64,000 nt of DNA from positions 917,581 to 981,580 of the forward strand of contig JAOPHQ010006257.1 in NCBI GenBank assembly GCA_030340625.1, given 5' to 3'. The position numbers and the translations under genes were made by a program. Positions 34,004-45,481 of the stretch are shown one piece after another. Position 1 is the stretch's first letter; each line of letters begins with the position of its first letter. The stretch comes from Merluccius polli (Eukaryota > Chordata > Actinopteri > Gadiformes > Merlucciidae). Under the pieces are notes generated by a model that had not been told where the DNA came from, did not search any database, and saw only the letters and a program-made list of their open reading frames with translations.

Positions 34004-35331
34004 CAGATCACTGAGGATGGTTGATGCAGGACTTGCAACTTATAGGAACTGTAGCTCCTCCCTTATACTTTTTTGTAATCATCTGTTTTTCTACTCATTT
34101 ACAGGTAAGGCTCCACTCAAACGGACACCATGGCAGCCAGCAGAGGTAAAGGCAGTCGAGAGGCACATGAAGGCATTAATCCACGCTTGCACTGTGCCAT
34201 CAAAAAGCGATTGTGATAAGTGTTTAAGAGCAGAGCCTGAAGCTCTCAAGAACAGAGACTGGCAAAACGTGAAGTTTTTTGTTTACAACCGTATTACTGC
34301 CAACAAACGGAAAATGTTGCTGAAGTAGGTTGGACATGTCCTGTTTCTTTCAGGTGTTGTTAGCAATGTTATTGGCTGACTGATGTATAGTTCTCATGTT
34401 TAGTTCTCATGCATACTGCCAAGTATTTTATTTTTTTAAGTTATTTAGGAGCTAAGAAAAGAGGCTGTTCATGTTGTCGCAGGCATCCATCAGTATTTAT
34501 ATATAGAGCAGCTACAAATACTTCTAACAACTAAATGCTAGGATAATTTGGACTATGTAATTCAATTGGTGTTCTTTGTAGTTTTTCGTTAACAAAATAC
34601 TAAAGAATATAAAAATTCTCCAGTGTTCATTCATATAGACGCACAGCAGCTATTAGTGATTAGCATCGCTGTTGAGTGATTGATGTACTATTACCAATCC
34701 TGACCAATGGAAGGTCAAACATTGGCTGTGTATGTAGCACTATGCGTTTAGGACCTTGAGGGGGAGGGTATTAATAGGGGAGCACAAGGCATTGGCTTTC
34801 CCTTGTTCTCTTTGGGTTTTGGGCCTATGTGTGCTAGTAGTATATAACAGGCAGTCTTGTATAAAGTACTTGAAAGCGATACTTGAGTCAAAGTACAAGT
34901 ATCTTACCAGAAAATGACTTTGGTAGAAGTAAAAGTCACCTTTTAGAATATTACTTGAGTAAAAGTCTGAAAGTACCTGACATTTACTGTACTTAAGTAC
35001 CAAAAGTAATTTTCTGATATAAAATGTACTTAAGTATTAGAAGTAAAAGTAAAAGTATTTAAACAAAGTGAGCAGTTAGAATTTTGATTATGAAATGTAT
35101 TTTGGCTCCTGTAATATCCAGGTACAGTACAGGGGAGAGGCTTCAACTTGTTCAACATTAAAATTAAATAAATAACAATAAATATAAGTCGTACACATAA
35201 GACAACACTGGACTGATGTTATACTGATGTAATACTCAGATTAACACACTGCCATGTAAACAGCATTCCCATAGTGGGAGTAATCAATACTGAATGAAGA
35301 CATGTGGAGTATTCCAGTCTTACTGGCATTA

Positions 35332-35607
35332 CAGGGCCGGCCCGTGGCATAGGCGGTATAGGCAAATGCTAAGGGCGGCGCACATCCAGGGGGCGCCGTG
35401 AGGCACCCTTGGGCGTCCGTAGGTCCGACGGCCCCGACAATCGCGCACTACCACGCTCCCCCCCATTGACAACCCCCATTGACAATTGCGCACTAACCCC
35501 CCCCCCCCCCCCCCCCCCGTTGACAATCGCGCACTACCACCCCCCCCCCCCCCCCCCCCCGGTCGACAAACTTGCCTAGGGCGCCAACTTAGCTAGAGCC
35601 GGCCCTG
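35332..35607. mobile_element. Small hAT-like element with G/C-rich satellite core
   Basis: Ends CAGGGCCGGCCCGTGG and, inwards, CAGGGCCGGCTCTAGC. Its core is the complement of the G-rich satellite (CGTAGGTCCGACGG, poly-C, ACAATCGCGCACTA). I found no matching duplication. Confidence 0.6.
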
Positions 35608-35657
35608 ACTGTAGACATGTAAACACCTTAATCACACTGTGACGTCCTATCAGAGTA

Positions 35658-35929
35658 GGGCGACCATTTATGAGTTGCTGAAAAGGAGGAAACCTCAGCC
35701 CGGGGGGGGGGGGGGGGTGCGCGCAATAGTAACACACCGCGGACCTACGGCCGACGGGGGGGGGGGGGGGGGGGCGCGCGATCGTAACACACCACGGACC
35801 TATGACCGGCGGGCGGACCTATGACCGGCAGGGTTGTCTCAAAAAGGAGGACAAATACGCGTCCGGACGCCGGACAGGGCTTTGAAAAACCGGACAGTCC
35901 GGCCTAAAGCCGGACGAATGGCCACCCTA
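35658..35929. mobile_element. Small element with TAGGGYGRCC ends and G-rich satellite core
   Basis: Left TAGGGCGACCATTTATGAG and right, inwards, TAGGGTGGCCATTCGTCCGG are imperfect inverted repeats. The interior holds two G-rich satellite units (35701-35830) and AAAAAGGAGGACAAATACGC, also found near 20988-21005. No matching duplication. Confidence 0.5.
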
Positions 35930-36406
35930 GACTATTGGCAGCATGCCGGTGTAGCCGTGGCGTTTAGACACACACACGCACAAAAACCACTTCGTCTGGG
36001 AAAAGACATGTCGCCATGGCAACAGCCACTTCCAGTTTGGGTTAAAATACCAGTTGATGTCGCCACTGTTGATCTCGTCATTTGTGACCGGAGAATTATG
36101 GCGCGTTCCAGGCAACCCGTAACTCGTGAATTCACGACTTCATACTCACGACTCACGACTTGTTAGCGTTCCAGGCAAGTTACGACTAACGAAGTCGTGA
36201 CTTTACAAACAAACAAACCTGCGGATCTGTTTTGATGGTGTCCGCGCCATCAAAACAGATCTGCTCGCACAGGTGCAATGACTTTGATGGAAACCTCACT
36301 TCACTTACACGAGCAGAGCTTGGAATGCTGGTGCAAAGACGTTATGTGCGCGAGATAACAAAAAATAAACCGTTAAAAAACCGTTCAACTAAACTGACAA
36401 ATCGAC

Positions 36407-38746
36407 ATGGCCGACCGTGCTGCATTTGTGTGTTTGTGCGAAACCTTTTATCGCCAAAGGAGCCGGGTCCTTGCCCAGCTGAACGAAGAGGAAGAGGAGG
36501 AGCTGCGCGTAAGGTAATGAATGTTTGATGCCTCTCCCTTTAAGAAAGGGCGTACCCCATAGGTGTTTGTCAGCAGTTCGTTTGTTGTGCTAACGTTAGT
36601 AGCTGCTAGTGAGTCCTGAATGATGTCAGCAGCTGAAAGCTAGCTATCTTAACAGTCATCTTACTGGAGTCATGAAGATAAGTGTACTTTTCCTTGTTAG
36701 GATGACAATAACATAAACTAACATGAACTGGTCGCTATAGACTAGACCTGGCAGCATTACACTGCTAGGTTAATGCTACGTTGTTACTAGGAAGCTCAGA
36801 GGCTTTACAATTCATCATAATACCTTGTGAGCCTATAATAAACAGTAAACGTCAGTTAGACCAGGCCAGAAAGTCAACTGAATGTATCTGACCAACTTGT
36901 GAGCACGAATGTGAACAGTAGAAGTTTGCACTTGCAGCCTATGGTCTGCTTCAACTGTTACAGTGTACAACTTTGTTGGCTAGACTCTCTCCCTCTGTGT
37001 AGGGAGAGAGTCTAGCCAATCATTTCATCCCACAGTGAGGTGAATGGGCTAGCTCCTAAAAGATTAATCACGTCATGAATTTAGCTATTCTTCACCAAGC
37101 CTGTTTCGTCTTTCTTTGCAGAAATTTAATTGTACAATCAAGTATACCAAGAATTATATTGAAGACTGGTGTGGAGTGGGGCCGTCTTTTCGATATGGAC
37201 GAACGGACCTTCTACCGCCATCTCCGTGTCAATCATGCACAATTTGATTACATAACAGAGGTCCTGAGACAGCAGGGTCTGGACAGGGAGCAGGAAGACA
37301 ATGAGATTCACCTCAAGCAAAAAGTAGGCCTATGCTCCGTTAAGCATTCTGACATCTTGTTCCAATGGCCATACCAAAATTAAATACACAAACTATGTTT
37401 CTCCCTTTACAGGTCTCTCTTTTCCTCTGGTACCTGGCCAACCAAAACAGCTTTCGAGAGCTCTCTGACAAATTTGATGTGGCCCAGTCATCAGCACACA
37501 GGTAGCAGGACTAGATGTGGCTCCTTTTCTAAAACATTCCATGATAACAGTCTATGTTGGCTTGTTGTGGTCAAAATGTTGTATTGTATTGTATTTTACC
37601 AGAGGTGGAAAGTAACTAACATTTACCATTTACTCAAGTAAATGTATTGAGTAGATTTTTATTTTTTTATTTTACAGATGTGTGGTTGAAGTGCTACAAA
37701 CGTTGTGCACAATGGTGCCAACGTTCATTAACTGGTTCACTGAATGCGAGAAATTATCAGTGTCGGCTGCGTTCAGGGCGATGTGTGGCATTGAGAACAT
37801 CATAGGTATATTATTATTGCTTTTACTCATCTCCAGGGGATTGGAAAATGTAACCTTCACAACCGTAAGGTCAATAACATTGCGCATTGTGCGTTATAGG
37901 GGCCATAGACGGATGCCACATTAAGTTGCAGCGGCCACCCATCAGAGGAGGGGACTACCTAAATCGAAAGGGGTACTACTCCATTGTCCTCCAGGGGATT
38001 GTGGATTCCAGAGGGAAATTCAGGGATATTTTTGTGGGAGCACCTGGTAAGTGCTATTGAATCCCATGACTGCCATGCAACAATAGCACATTCCTTCTAG
38101 ACTTAGCACAGACAGCAATAAATCACATCTGACTTTGATTCAGGCAGGGTTCATGACTCCAGGATCCTCAGGAAGTCCACTTTCTTTGAGAGGTCGGCAG
38201 AAAAAATGGGAGGGTGAGTATTGCTGTCTGAATTACCGTACTGTTGCTATTGTTATACAAGTATGTAATTTGCACTATTCCAGTACATTTCCCACCCTGG
38301 TATGAATAAAATCTATCCTCTTATCTTAAGGTACATGCTACTAGGTGACAGCGCCTACATTAGTCGGGAGTACGCGTTCATTACTACGCCAAAGCGGGAC
38401 AACGGTGCCCTTACCATCCATGATCAGAGGCAAAACACACAGATTAGCAGAGGACGTGTTGTGGTGGAGCAAGCGTTTGGCAGGTAATACTATGACACGG
38501 CTTATGACTAAACTCACAGATCTCAGAACGCACTCTCACTGACCTTGTACTCCTCTATGTAATCTTTTTTTTGACAGGCTCAAATGCAAGTGGAGGAGGT
38601 TGAGAGACCTACAGAACACCAGGCTGGATGTGGTCGTCATGCTGATCATGTCCGCATGCATGCTCCACAACCTCTGTGCCGGACCCATTGATATTTGTGA
38701 GGACCATCCCGCTGGTTGCCCTCGTCATGAGGATGAGAACATATAG
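36407..38746 (+). CDS. PIF/Harbinger DDE_4 transposase, 354 aa, eight exons
   Basis: Exons 36407-36513, 37122-37323, 37413-37501, 37678-37805, 37900-38046, 38144-38213, 38331-38483 and 38578-38746 total 1065 nt. Every junction is GT-AG and in phase. Domain order is an acidic N-terminus, an HTH-like region (FRELSDKFDVAQSSAHR), then the catalytic fold: Asp in GAIDGCHIKL, GAPGRVHDSRI, Asp in LLGDSAYISR and Glu in VVVEQAFGRLKCKW. It ends near a Cys/His-rich tail and TAG at 38744-38746. Together with the neighbouring Myb-like protein it should cut and integrate TTA-flanked elements. Full integrity with seven introns argues for recent activity or selection. HARBI1 itself is an alternative only if the element ends are ignored. 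Confidence 0.93.
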
Positions 38747-39002
38747 ACCCAAAGTACAATAAATTCAATATTTGTTCCCCCACTTCCAATGTGCGTTGTA
38801 CTTTTGTTACACAAAAAAGACAACAACCACAAATGTAAAGATATAAAATTAGATTTAATAGAAGGAAAACACAGAAATAAACAACAAATAAATAAAATTG
38901 AGAAATGAGAGCTCAACGGGTCCCCTTTTGGGTAGCCAATTAAAACAAATTAATAACTAATAACTTTTGGGTATTTTATTTTTCAATATTAATTTTTTTT
39001 AT

Positions 39003-39855
39003 TTATTTTGTCAAATATTCCCTCATCAAATTTTCAAATAAGACCCGTTGAGCTCTCATTTCCTCCAACAACTCCTGGTGTCTCCTCTCTCTTGCTCTGT
39101 CGGAGTTTTCTATGGCTAAAGCCACTGCATCAGGCCCCCCCCTTGCCCCCCTCGATCTTCTTGCCAGAGGTGTGGTGTGGTGGTCCACTGGGTCTGAGTG
39201 CTCTTCGCCCCTTCCCCCGAGCACCTCTGGCCTACGGACCACTATGCCATCATTATCCCCTGTGATGGGGAAGACAATATCATGTTGCCCTCCTAACAAT
39301 GAATCCATTTCATTAAAAAATTTAAATCGCATGGCCCCTCTCCCTGTACTACTGTTGTTGTCCTTTACTGCCTTATAGCCATCTACCACTGTTTGCCACT
39401 TACGTGCAACCCTCCCTGGACAAAATGTTAAATTAAATTTTTCTCTGAGTTTTCCCGCCACCTCCTCCCACAATCTTTTTTTTGCCCCCTTTCCTCTTTT
39501 TATTCTATTATTTAGTTCAGCCAGGCTCTGTGGGAGCTCAGCCCCATCTGACTCTAGGTGCTCCCTGTGAGAAGAAAGACATTGAAACAATTAGAAAGTG
39601 TATTAAGTAGTTGATAAGATCAGATACCAAAAACAAAACTAAAATAACAATAGACCTTTCAGATAGAAACTTCTCTGTATAATCTTATCTATTTTCTTAT
39701 CTTATATCTATTACATGCCTCATAAGCTCAATTAAGAACTTTGTGTGCTCAATTGAAAACACTGTCTCCTCTCCTGGACTGCTGGTGCCTGACACACTTG
39801 CCTCGGACACAACTGCTTCACTCTCCTCAGACACATGTTGTGCCTCCAAGCTCAT
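39003..39855 (-). CDS. Harbinger Myb/MADF-like accessory protein, 232 aa, two exons
   Basis: Exon 1 is 39855-39719 (ATG at 39855, starting MSLEAQHVSE). Exon 2 is 39564-39003. They join in phase (137+562 = 699 nt). The intron has a GC donor (GAG|GCATGT) and an AG acceptor, the recognised GC-AG class. It is the only junction that places FLIELMR directly before EHLESDG. The Myb/MADF-like fold continues with KKRLWEEVAGKLREKF and RVARKWQTVVDGYKAV. A Pro/Gly/Arg linker and a C-terminal coiled coil (RARERRHQELLEEM...LMREYLTK) follow. In this superfamily the partner binds DNA and helps transposase import. No stop or frameshift. Confidence 0.85.
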
Positions 39856-41449
39856 TCCTTAATCAAAAATGAAATGTAATTGTCTATATCAGGAACATCA
39901 TGCATATTCGTCCCAAGTTTTATTAATTGACTACTTATTGCACTACGATTTCGAATATGTTATGGTTAATATGTGGTGATTTACTGCAACCCTGTGGTTT
40001 CTTTTAAAATATAAATGCATGTCTAGAAGTAAAGCTAAGAAAATAAACGTTGGCACTGAACTTTCATTGCATAGCCTGTTGTTAGCCGTCTGTGTAGTCG
40101 GGCAAACGGGTGCGCACAGAACGGTGTCAAACTAAAGCTAAATGTTGGAACATTGCTCTGGCCTGTGCCTGTGTCAAGATCTACCAAGCCAAGCTCTTCT
40201 CACCACATATTAACCATAACATATTGGAAATCGTAGTGCAATAAGTAGTCAACTAATAAAGCCCTTCTCGCGCTAGTTGTTTCAATAACTGTCATTTAAA
40301 CCTCACTTAACTTGCGCGAGCAGAAAAAGAAAGACAGAGCAGCTATCTTTATTAGACATCACAGGCAGTCGATAATCATTCTGTCCTATTCAATATTGTT
40401 ACTATAAAGAAAGGATTGCTTTGATAATTACTGGGTTTTCACCCAATGTAGTTTAACAAAACTTACCAGGTGTGAAGTGAAGCAAAACCCTCACGGTATG
40501 TGCTTGGTCCAAATAATACAAACCCTGGGGAGACTGGTAGAGAGCTGTCATGAGGGGCTGGGTCCTCTCCACATCAAAGTACCCACTCATGTCTTCCGCC
40601 AGATAGACTGTGATTGAGTGAAAGTCGGTTTTGTTAAGTCCATGTTATGTACAGCAGATTTGTGTGTCTGATGAATATTTGACACACTGTCAAAGTTGTC
40701 TAGCTAAACATTATGCCATTGGCAGGGTTGACGTTAGACGTTAGCCTAGCTAGATACCTAACTTTAACGTTAGTTGACGATTGATAGCTGATAGCGATTG
40801 AATAAACATAAACATACACTTTAGTACTCCATAATCGTATGTGTTTTGTTTTGATTACAATGTGCGGAATTACGTTATGTTGCCTATTCATGTCTATCTA
40901 TGTATATTTTCTCACCGTTGGTCACCGGTGTCTGCGGAGCATCAGGGGAAGCCATTGTTGTTTACGTTGGTGACGTCAAAAAACGAACTGGGAGTACACC
41001 GATCACATACGAGTTCACGGGTCGTGAGTTACGAGTTTGACTGCCGTTCCAGGGCACTTTCACGGGTAGGAGGTCGTGAATTCACGAGTTACGAGTTGCC
41101 TGGAACGCACCATTAGCAGAACCTGCCGCAGCTGCAGGTGCTTCCGTGATTGGCCAAAGCAGATCTTCTTCTTCGTCGCGCGTGGTGTTTTTATTTCTTC
41201 GCGCTTGGAGGTTGATAAACAGGAAGTAGGTCACCAACTCGATTTTTATTTTGTAGTAACGAGTAACGAAGATGGTTATGGGAAATGTATCGGAGTAAAA
41301 GTACACATTTTAGTGAGGAAATGTAGTGGAGTAAAAGTAAAAGTTGTCAGAAATATAAATAACGAAGTAAAGTACAGATACGTGAAAATTCTACTTAAGT
41401 ACAGTAACGAAGTATTTGTACTTCGTTACATTACAACACTGATAACAGG

Positions 41450-42320
41450 GACCTTTTTTCACGCGCACGCGCATGGGGGGCGTGTCCACGCACATGTACG
41501 TGTGGGCGGGGTGTTACGCGCGCGGGGTCATAAACGCATTATTATTATTTTTTTTCTCCCTCGAACATCAAAGCGCAATGCAAATTGCGACCTGCGCATG
41601 CGTTCGGCGCGCACATGTGGGAAGTGATTTTTCTTTTCCCATGAACATCAAAGAGTAATTTGGTTCAATGTGTATTGCGACCGGACAAAGAGTAATTTGC
41701 GAGACGGAAACTTATGATACCGTTTGATACCGTTTGTCCGGAGTGCGTGAACGACCGGCGCACGTGTTCGGCGCGCACGTGCGTGTGTGTGTGTCTCTGT
41801 GTGTGTGTGTGTGTGTGTTGATAGCAAAACACAACAGAAAAAAGGCTGAAATACATTCTTACCATTAAATGATTTAGATTTTGTTTTAATTTATTTATTT
41901 AACAGGAAAAAGGAGTGTCCGCGCGTATGTTACGCGCATGGGATCAAAACACTAATTTATTTATTTAACAGGAAAAAAGGTAATAAATGTATCTATTTCT
42001 CAGGATTTTCAAACGTGTTAGCGGGTGTGACGCGCATGCGTAGTTGCACGCAACTGTACGTGTGTGTGTGGGTGTGTAGAGGAAGCGTCATCAACGGGGG
42101 GGGGGGGGCGAGTTAGAGCATGTGTGGGCATGCAAGGGAAGAGGAATAGTAAAACACAACACACGTGGAGATGTCGTTTTAATTTATTTAACAGGAAAAA
42201 AGGATAATTTTGTCTTTAATTTTGTGTTATCTAAAAACTTACTTGTGCAAGTAATTAAAAAAAAAAACAGGAGAGAAAAAAGGTGTTAACACGAGCAAAC
42301 GATTCTGACAACAATTCAAG
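41450..42320. repeat. Degenerate tandem block upstream of the FAM111-like frame
   Basis: TTTATTTAACAGGAAAAA recurs near 41895, 41960 and 42185, each with CGCGCATG- or GTGTGTG-rich sequence nearby. AACATCAAAG recurs at 41565 and 41645. It resembles a multiplied exon/intron edge (TTTAACAG is acceptor-like). A (GT)n tract lies at 41783-41818. Confidence 0.6.
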
Positions 42321-42518
42321 AAAAAGCACGCATTTCATAGGTAAGGAAGCTACATTTCTCGTTTTACATGTGTATTATCCTGTCCATGTAATGCTTTATT
42401 CACTGTAATTAAAAGCAATTAAATAATGGTTTTGCAAACGAATGGGTTGAATCCACATGAATCTCTCTCTCTCTCTGTGTGTGTGTCTGTCATATCAGAG
42501 TACTACTTACTGGAGATA

Positions 42519-43687
42519 ATGGATGTGAAACAGGAACAGGATGCCAAACCCTGTAGGAACCAGGAGGAAAAGGTCCCGCATTACATTTGGTTTAGGCTAT
42601 TCTAATCATTTAAAAAATGCTATCATTGCCCACATTTCTTTTTTTTTTTTTACCATAGGCCTACTGAAGTATTTTATTTTACATAATCAATATTCCTTGG
42701 CACTGTTTTGAAAAAGAATATCTTGATTTATGAGATCACATTTCACAGATCTCTTGTATTTACTCCCTGCATGCATGCATGTATGTAACATTTAGACATT
42801 TATCATTATGTTTCTTCCATAGGCAGAAGAGCTGCATGAACACACCTTTACCTGGCAGTATAATAAGCTTATTGATCCGTACACCTGGACCTGCATGCAA
42901 GCAGGGACTATCTACGAAGCACTTCAGAAAAGTGATGAATTTCAAGAGATGACTTCAAAAAACCAAGACAAAGAACTTGTTATTTTAACACCTAAAAAAG
43001 CTGTTAGTTCACATTTTCCATGCCACCAAATTACTGTTCTAGATATTGAACACCTGATAATTAAGTACATCAAGGCAAAAGATAACCAGACAACCACCAA
43101 AAGCAGCGACAAAGAAAAACGGATAAATCCTGGTGAGATAGTTACATTTACTATGAGTACTACTGGAGACAAAAAAATAAAACGTGGTGATGAAAAATCC
43201 TGGGCTGAAAAATGTAGCGGTTGATGTTATAGTGTATGGATACAAAGGTCAAACAGTGAGAGAAGCTCTGATACAAGATGGGCGTTTTAGTGATGAAGTA
43301 TTTGAAAGAAATTGTGTTCTAGAAGATGTCGTCAATGTTGGCAGCACTGGAATGGACACCAATGTAGATCATCTTAATGGTAAATATTACAAGTTCTCAG
43401 ATCCAAAACCAAAAAAACGGAAATTAAATTCTGATGCAAAACATGATGCGTTACAGAAGGTAAAGTCAAATAAGAATGCAAGCTCCAAAATTCCACCACA
43501 GGAACAAAATGTGAGCAAACAGCCAACACAAAAAATGAGCAAACAGCCAACACAAAAGATGAGCCAACTGCCAACACCAGCAGCACCCTATCTACCTATA
43601 CCAAACAGGAAAAAGGGAGGAGATTGGATTCCCGAGACAGGCCCCTTTCTTGTTGAGTTAACTGATGACTTTAATGTGTGGTGGTGA
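42519..43687 (+). pseudogene. FAM111A-like protein, N-terminal part, frameshifted
   Basis: Exon 1 (42519-42572, starting MDVKQEQD) joins in phase to exon 2 from 42823 (AEELHEHTFTWQYN). The order of GTIYEALQKSDEF, KELVILTPKKAVSSHFPC, then KGQTVREALIQDGRFSD and VDHLNGKYYKF matches the N-terminal repeats of fish FAM111A-like proteins, which in the full gene precede a trypsin-like protease. One extra G near 43179-43181 (CGTGGTGATG) shifts the frame. The two halves overlap as separate frames ending at 43224 and 43687. The protease domain is missing: the frame ends NVWW-stop after two SKQPTQKM repeats. This may be a degraded host paralogue or a copy carried by a mobile element. The match is from memory of the family. 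Confidence 0.6.
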
Positions 43688-43699
43688 TGACTACATTGT

Positions 43700-44080
43700 G
43701 AGTTTGTGTCAGGAGGTACAGGCTTCAACATCCCTTTAGTCTGATTGTTTCTGGTCCCTCAAACAGTGGGAAGACGTATTTTGTAAAAATGTTAATAGAA
43801 AATGTAGAGAAACTAATTTCTCAAAAAAATTGAAAACATTGTATATATTTATTTGTGTTGGCCCCCTTTGTATGATGATCTGTTAAAATCAAGAAATGTC
43901 AATTTTGTTGAAGGTTTACCACTATCTTTGTGTGATGATTCTTTGTTGCCTGTAAATAAAAACAATTTGTTAATTATTGATGATTTAATGAATGATGCCA
44001 GTAACAATGTAGAGGTGCAGAATGTATTTACAAAGTATGTATATCATAGGAATATCATAGCCCGAACGCCTGATGGGTAG
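43700..44080 (+). pseudogene. P-loop ATPase remnant of small-DNA-virus/mobile-element type
   Basis: In one frame SLIVSGPSNSGKTYFVK gives a Walker A loop (43738-43788). After a frameshift in an A-run near 43823-43832, another frame has CWPPLYDDLL, NFVEGLPLS, a Walker B-like NNLLIIDDLMND, and FTKYVYHRNI, ending at a stop at 44078-44080. This motif order is one I associate with packaging-type ATPases of virus-derived elements in fish and invertebrate genomes. The identification is tentative. The copy is broken by at least one frameshift and its C-terminus is absent. It lies directly after the FAM111A-like frame in the same orientation. Confidence 0.5.
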
Positions 44081-44209
44081 CCTTAATCCTTCCTTCATTA
44101 AACAGAGGCCAATCGAGAAATTAAAATGGATAGTTCCTGTAGAAGAATGGATTTATTGGTATACTTTAAAATATCATATGGCTCAGAACTATGCCCCACT
44201 CAAAGTATA

Positions 44210-45058
44210 TACTACTGTGTGTGTTGTGTCCTCTAGGATCAATTGAGGTATTGAAATTAGCAAGCTATCCCCCTTCCCTGCCAGACCTCTGTCGCTAACC
44301 CCCCACTGTTCCTGAGGAGTTGATCAGGAACCAATAGGTGTTGGGCTTAAAAGACCTCCTTTGTTATATCAATCAGACAACAGATCCCACACAGACCAAC
44401 TGGTCTGTGCTTTTAACTTTTAATGTGGTTTCCGTTATTACCCCCCTCAGTGCCAGACCTTTGGCGCTAACCCTCCACTGAGGAGTTGATCAGGAACCAA
44501 TAGAGGTATTGGGCTCAACATTAATTAGCCTTGTTTTCTGTTTAAACCTACACAGGGAGTGAACAATTTGTGATTGGCTTGTTCAAATTACGTAACCCAA
44601 TAGGAAATACGGGGATGCACCTTTTTGTGTTGTATAGCCTGAGAAGGTGTGTTTACAGGGAACACTTGGAGGGCCTCCGATAGCCCCCACCCTTGCCATG
44701 TGTTTTATAATACTGTTGTGTGTGAGAAAGAAACCAGAGAGTGTGTATCATGGCAGTCCTGTGGGGTCAGGCATGTGGAGACAGTCCTGAGATGTTAGTT
44801 AAGTTGAGTCAGCACAGTAAGTTAGCCCTGTGGAGTTCAGGTCTGTGAAGCTAGTCAGGTGAGTTGAGCTCTGTGGTTAAGGAGAGCGTGGGGGTTGTTG
44901 GAGGCAGTCACCTGAAGGGACTGTGCTGGTGATTTTGGGTATCCTGCGTGAGCCCCTTGAATAAAGAATTGAACGTTACGTTTTAACCCCATGGCCAGTT
45001 TGAAGCAAAGGACTCTTTAGACCTGGAAACTCCACCTTGGGGTTTAAGACCCTTCCAC
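44210..45058 (+). mobile_element. LTR-like promoter/poly(A) unit
   Basis: A block containing GAGGAGTTGATCAGGAACCA occurs twice (about 44310 and 44480), like duplicated U3 enhancers. A TATA-like TTTATAATAC follows near 44703 and AATAAAGAATTG near 44960, and the block ends near TTCCACA (45058). The order suits a plus-strand LTR. No PBS follows and no clear duplication was found, so a solo or fragmentary LTR is likely. Confidence 0.45.
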
Positions 45059-45481
45059 ATTCCTTCATATAAATATAAGCAATATGTGTACTGGTGTCGT
45101 GTACTACTCTCATTAAAAGACAATGTGTCTAAATTCATTGCGAGACTTAACATATTGATATATACTAATATATCTCTGTCTGCACCCTTGTCATGTAACT
45201 CATTGCCATGTTATTCAAATTGTTTGATTACGTTCTCTTTGACAAGTAGTAGTAGTAGTAGGGAGCAGGGGTCCGTTTCACAAAGCAGGTTCAACAACCT
45301 CTGAGTCTAATCCTAAACGCTGAGTTGATCTACTCTGAAATAGAAAACTCTGGGTTTTCGGTTCCAGAACAGCGGATTTGAGTTAATTTGATCAACTCAG
45401 AGGAGTTCCACCTAGGGTTAAGCGCGTGCACCACAACTATAAAAAGCCAGCATCAATGGAGCCCCGATTCGACGAGTCACC

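Larger units (their letters stand above)
26979..34328 (+). pseudogene. Crypton-like tyrosine recombinase gene with zinc fingers
   Basis: Supported exons: 26979-27083, about 28032-28080, about 28182-30150, 30236-30303, about 31205-31338, and 34105-34328. After an acidic N-terminus come two Cys/His pairs (HHCVYCSKPYAKMARHLESVH and a CAYC...RHMRIC finger). A recombinase-like domain follows with NRCREGEV (first Arg), TSTKLRKHAATLS, FLGHD and a Tyr in HREFYRLP, the R...HxxR-like...H...Y order of tyrosine recombinases. The last exon is a short basic-plus-CxxC domain ending KRKMLLK. Breaks: one extra A in the A-run at about 29036-29041 shifts the frame, and an in-frame TAA sits at 31273-31275. The exon 1 to 2 junction is uncertain. 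Crypton assignment is inferred from motif order. It could alternatively be a domesticated derivative. Confidence 0.7.
36099..41112. mobile_element. Complete two-gene PIF/Harbinger element (copy B)
   Basis: Ends TGGCGCGTTCCAGGCAAC and, inwards, TGGTGCGTTCCAGGCAAC. The duplication is TTA at 36096-36098 and 41113-41115, the superfamily signature. It encodes an eight-exon transposase (plus, 36407-38746) and a two-exon Myb/MADF-like partner (minus, 39003-39855), tail to tail. Both spliced frames are fully open, so it may be autonomous. It is only distantly related to copy A: different ends, intron count and partner protein. Confidence 0.92.
34852..41441. mobile_element. hAT-type element hosting a Harbinger
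   Basis: Left end CAGTCTTGTATAAAGTACTT, right end inwards CAGTGTTGTAATGTAACGAA, both followed by the ACTTAAGTA / AGTAAAAGT-rich sequence typical of a very common fish hAT family. A perfect 8-bp TSD ATAACAGG lies at 34844-34851 and 41442-41449. Without nested insertions (35332-35607, 35658-35929, 36099-41112) it has no coding capacity. Confidence 0.9.

Noticed and set aside
37600..37660. hAT-like GAGGTGGAAAGTAACTAAC inside an intron of the Harbinger transposase
   Set aside because: Only a short terminus-like stretch without a partner end. It may be a scrap rather than an insertion.
44090..45068. TTCCTTCAT on both sides of the LTR-like block as a 9-bp duplication
   Set aside because: The distance to TG...CA ends does not fit on the left side, so the match is probably chance.
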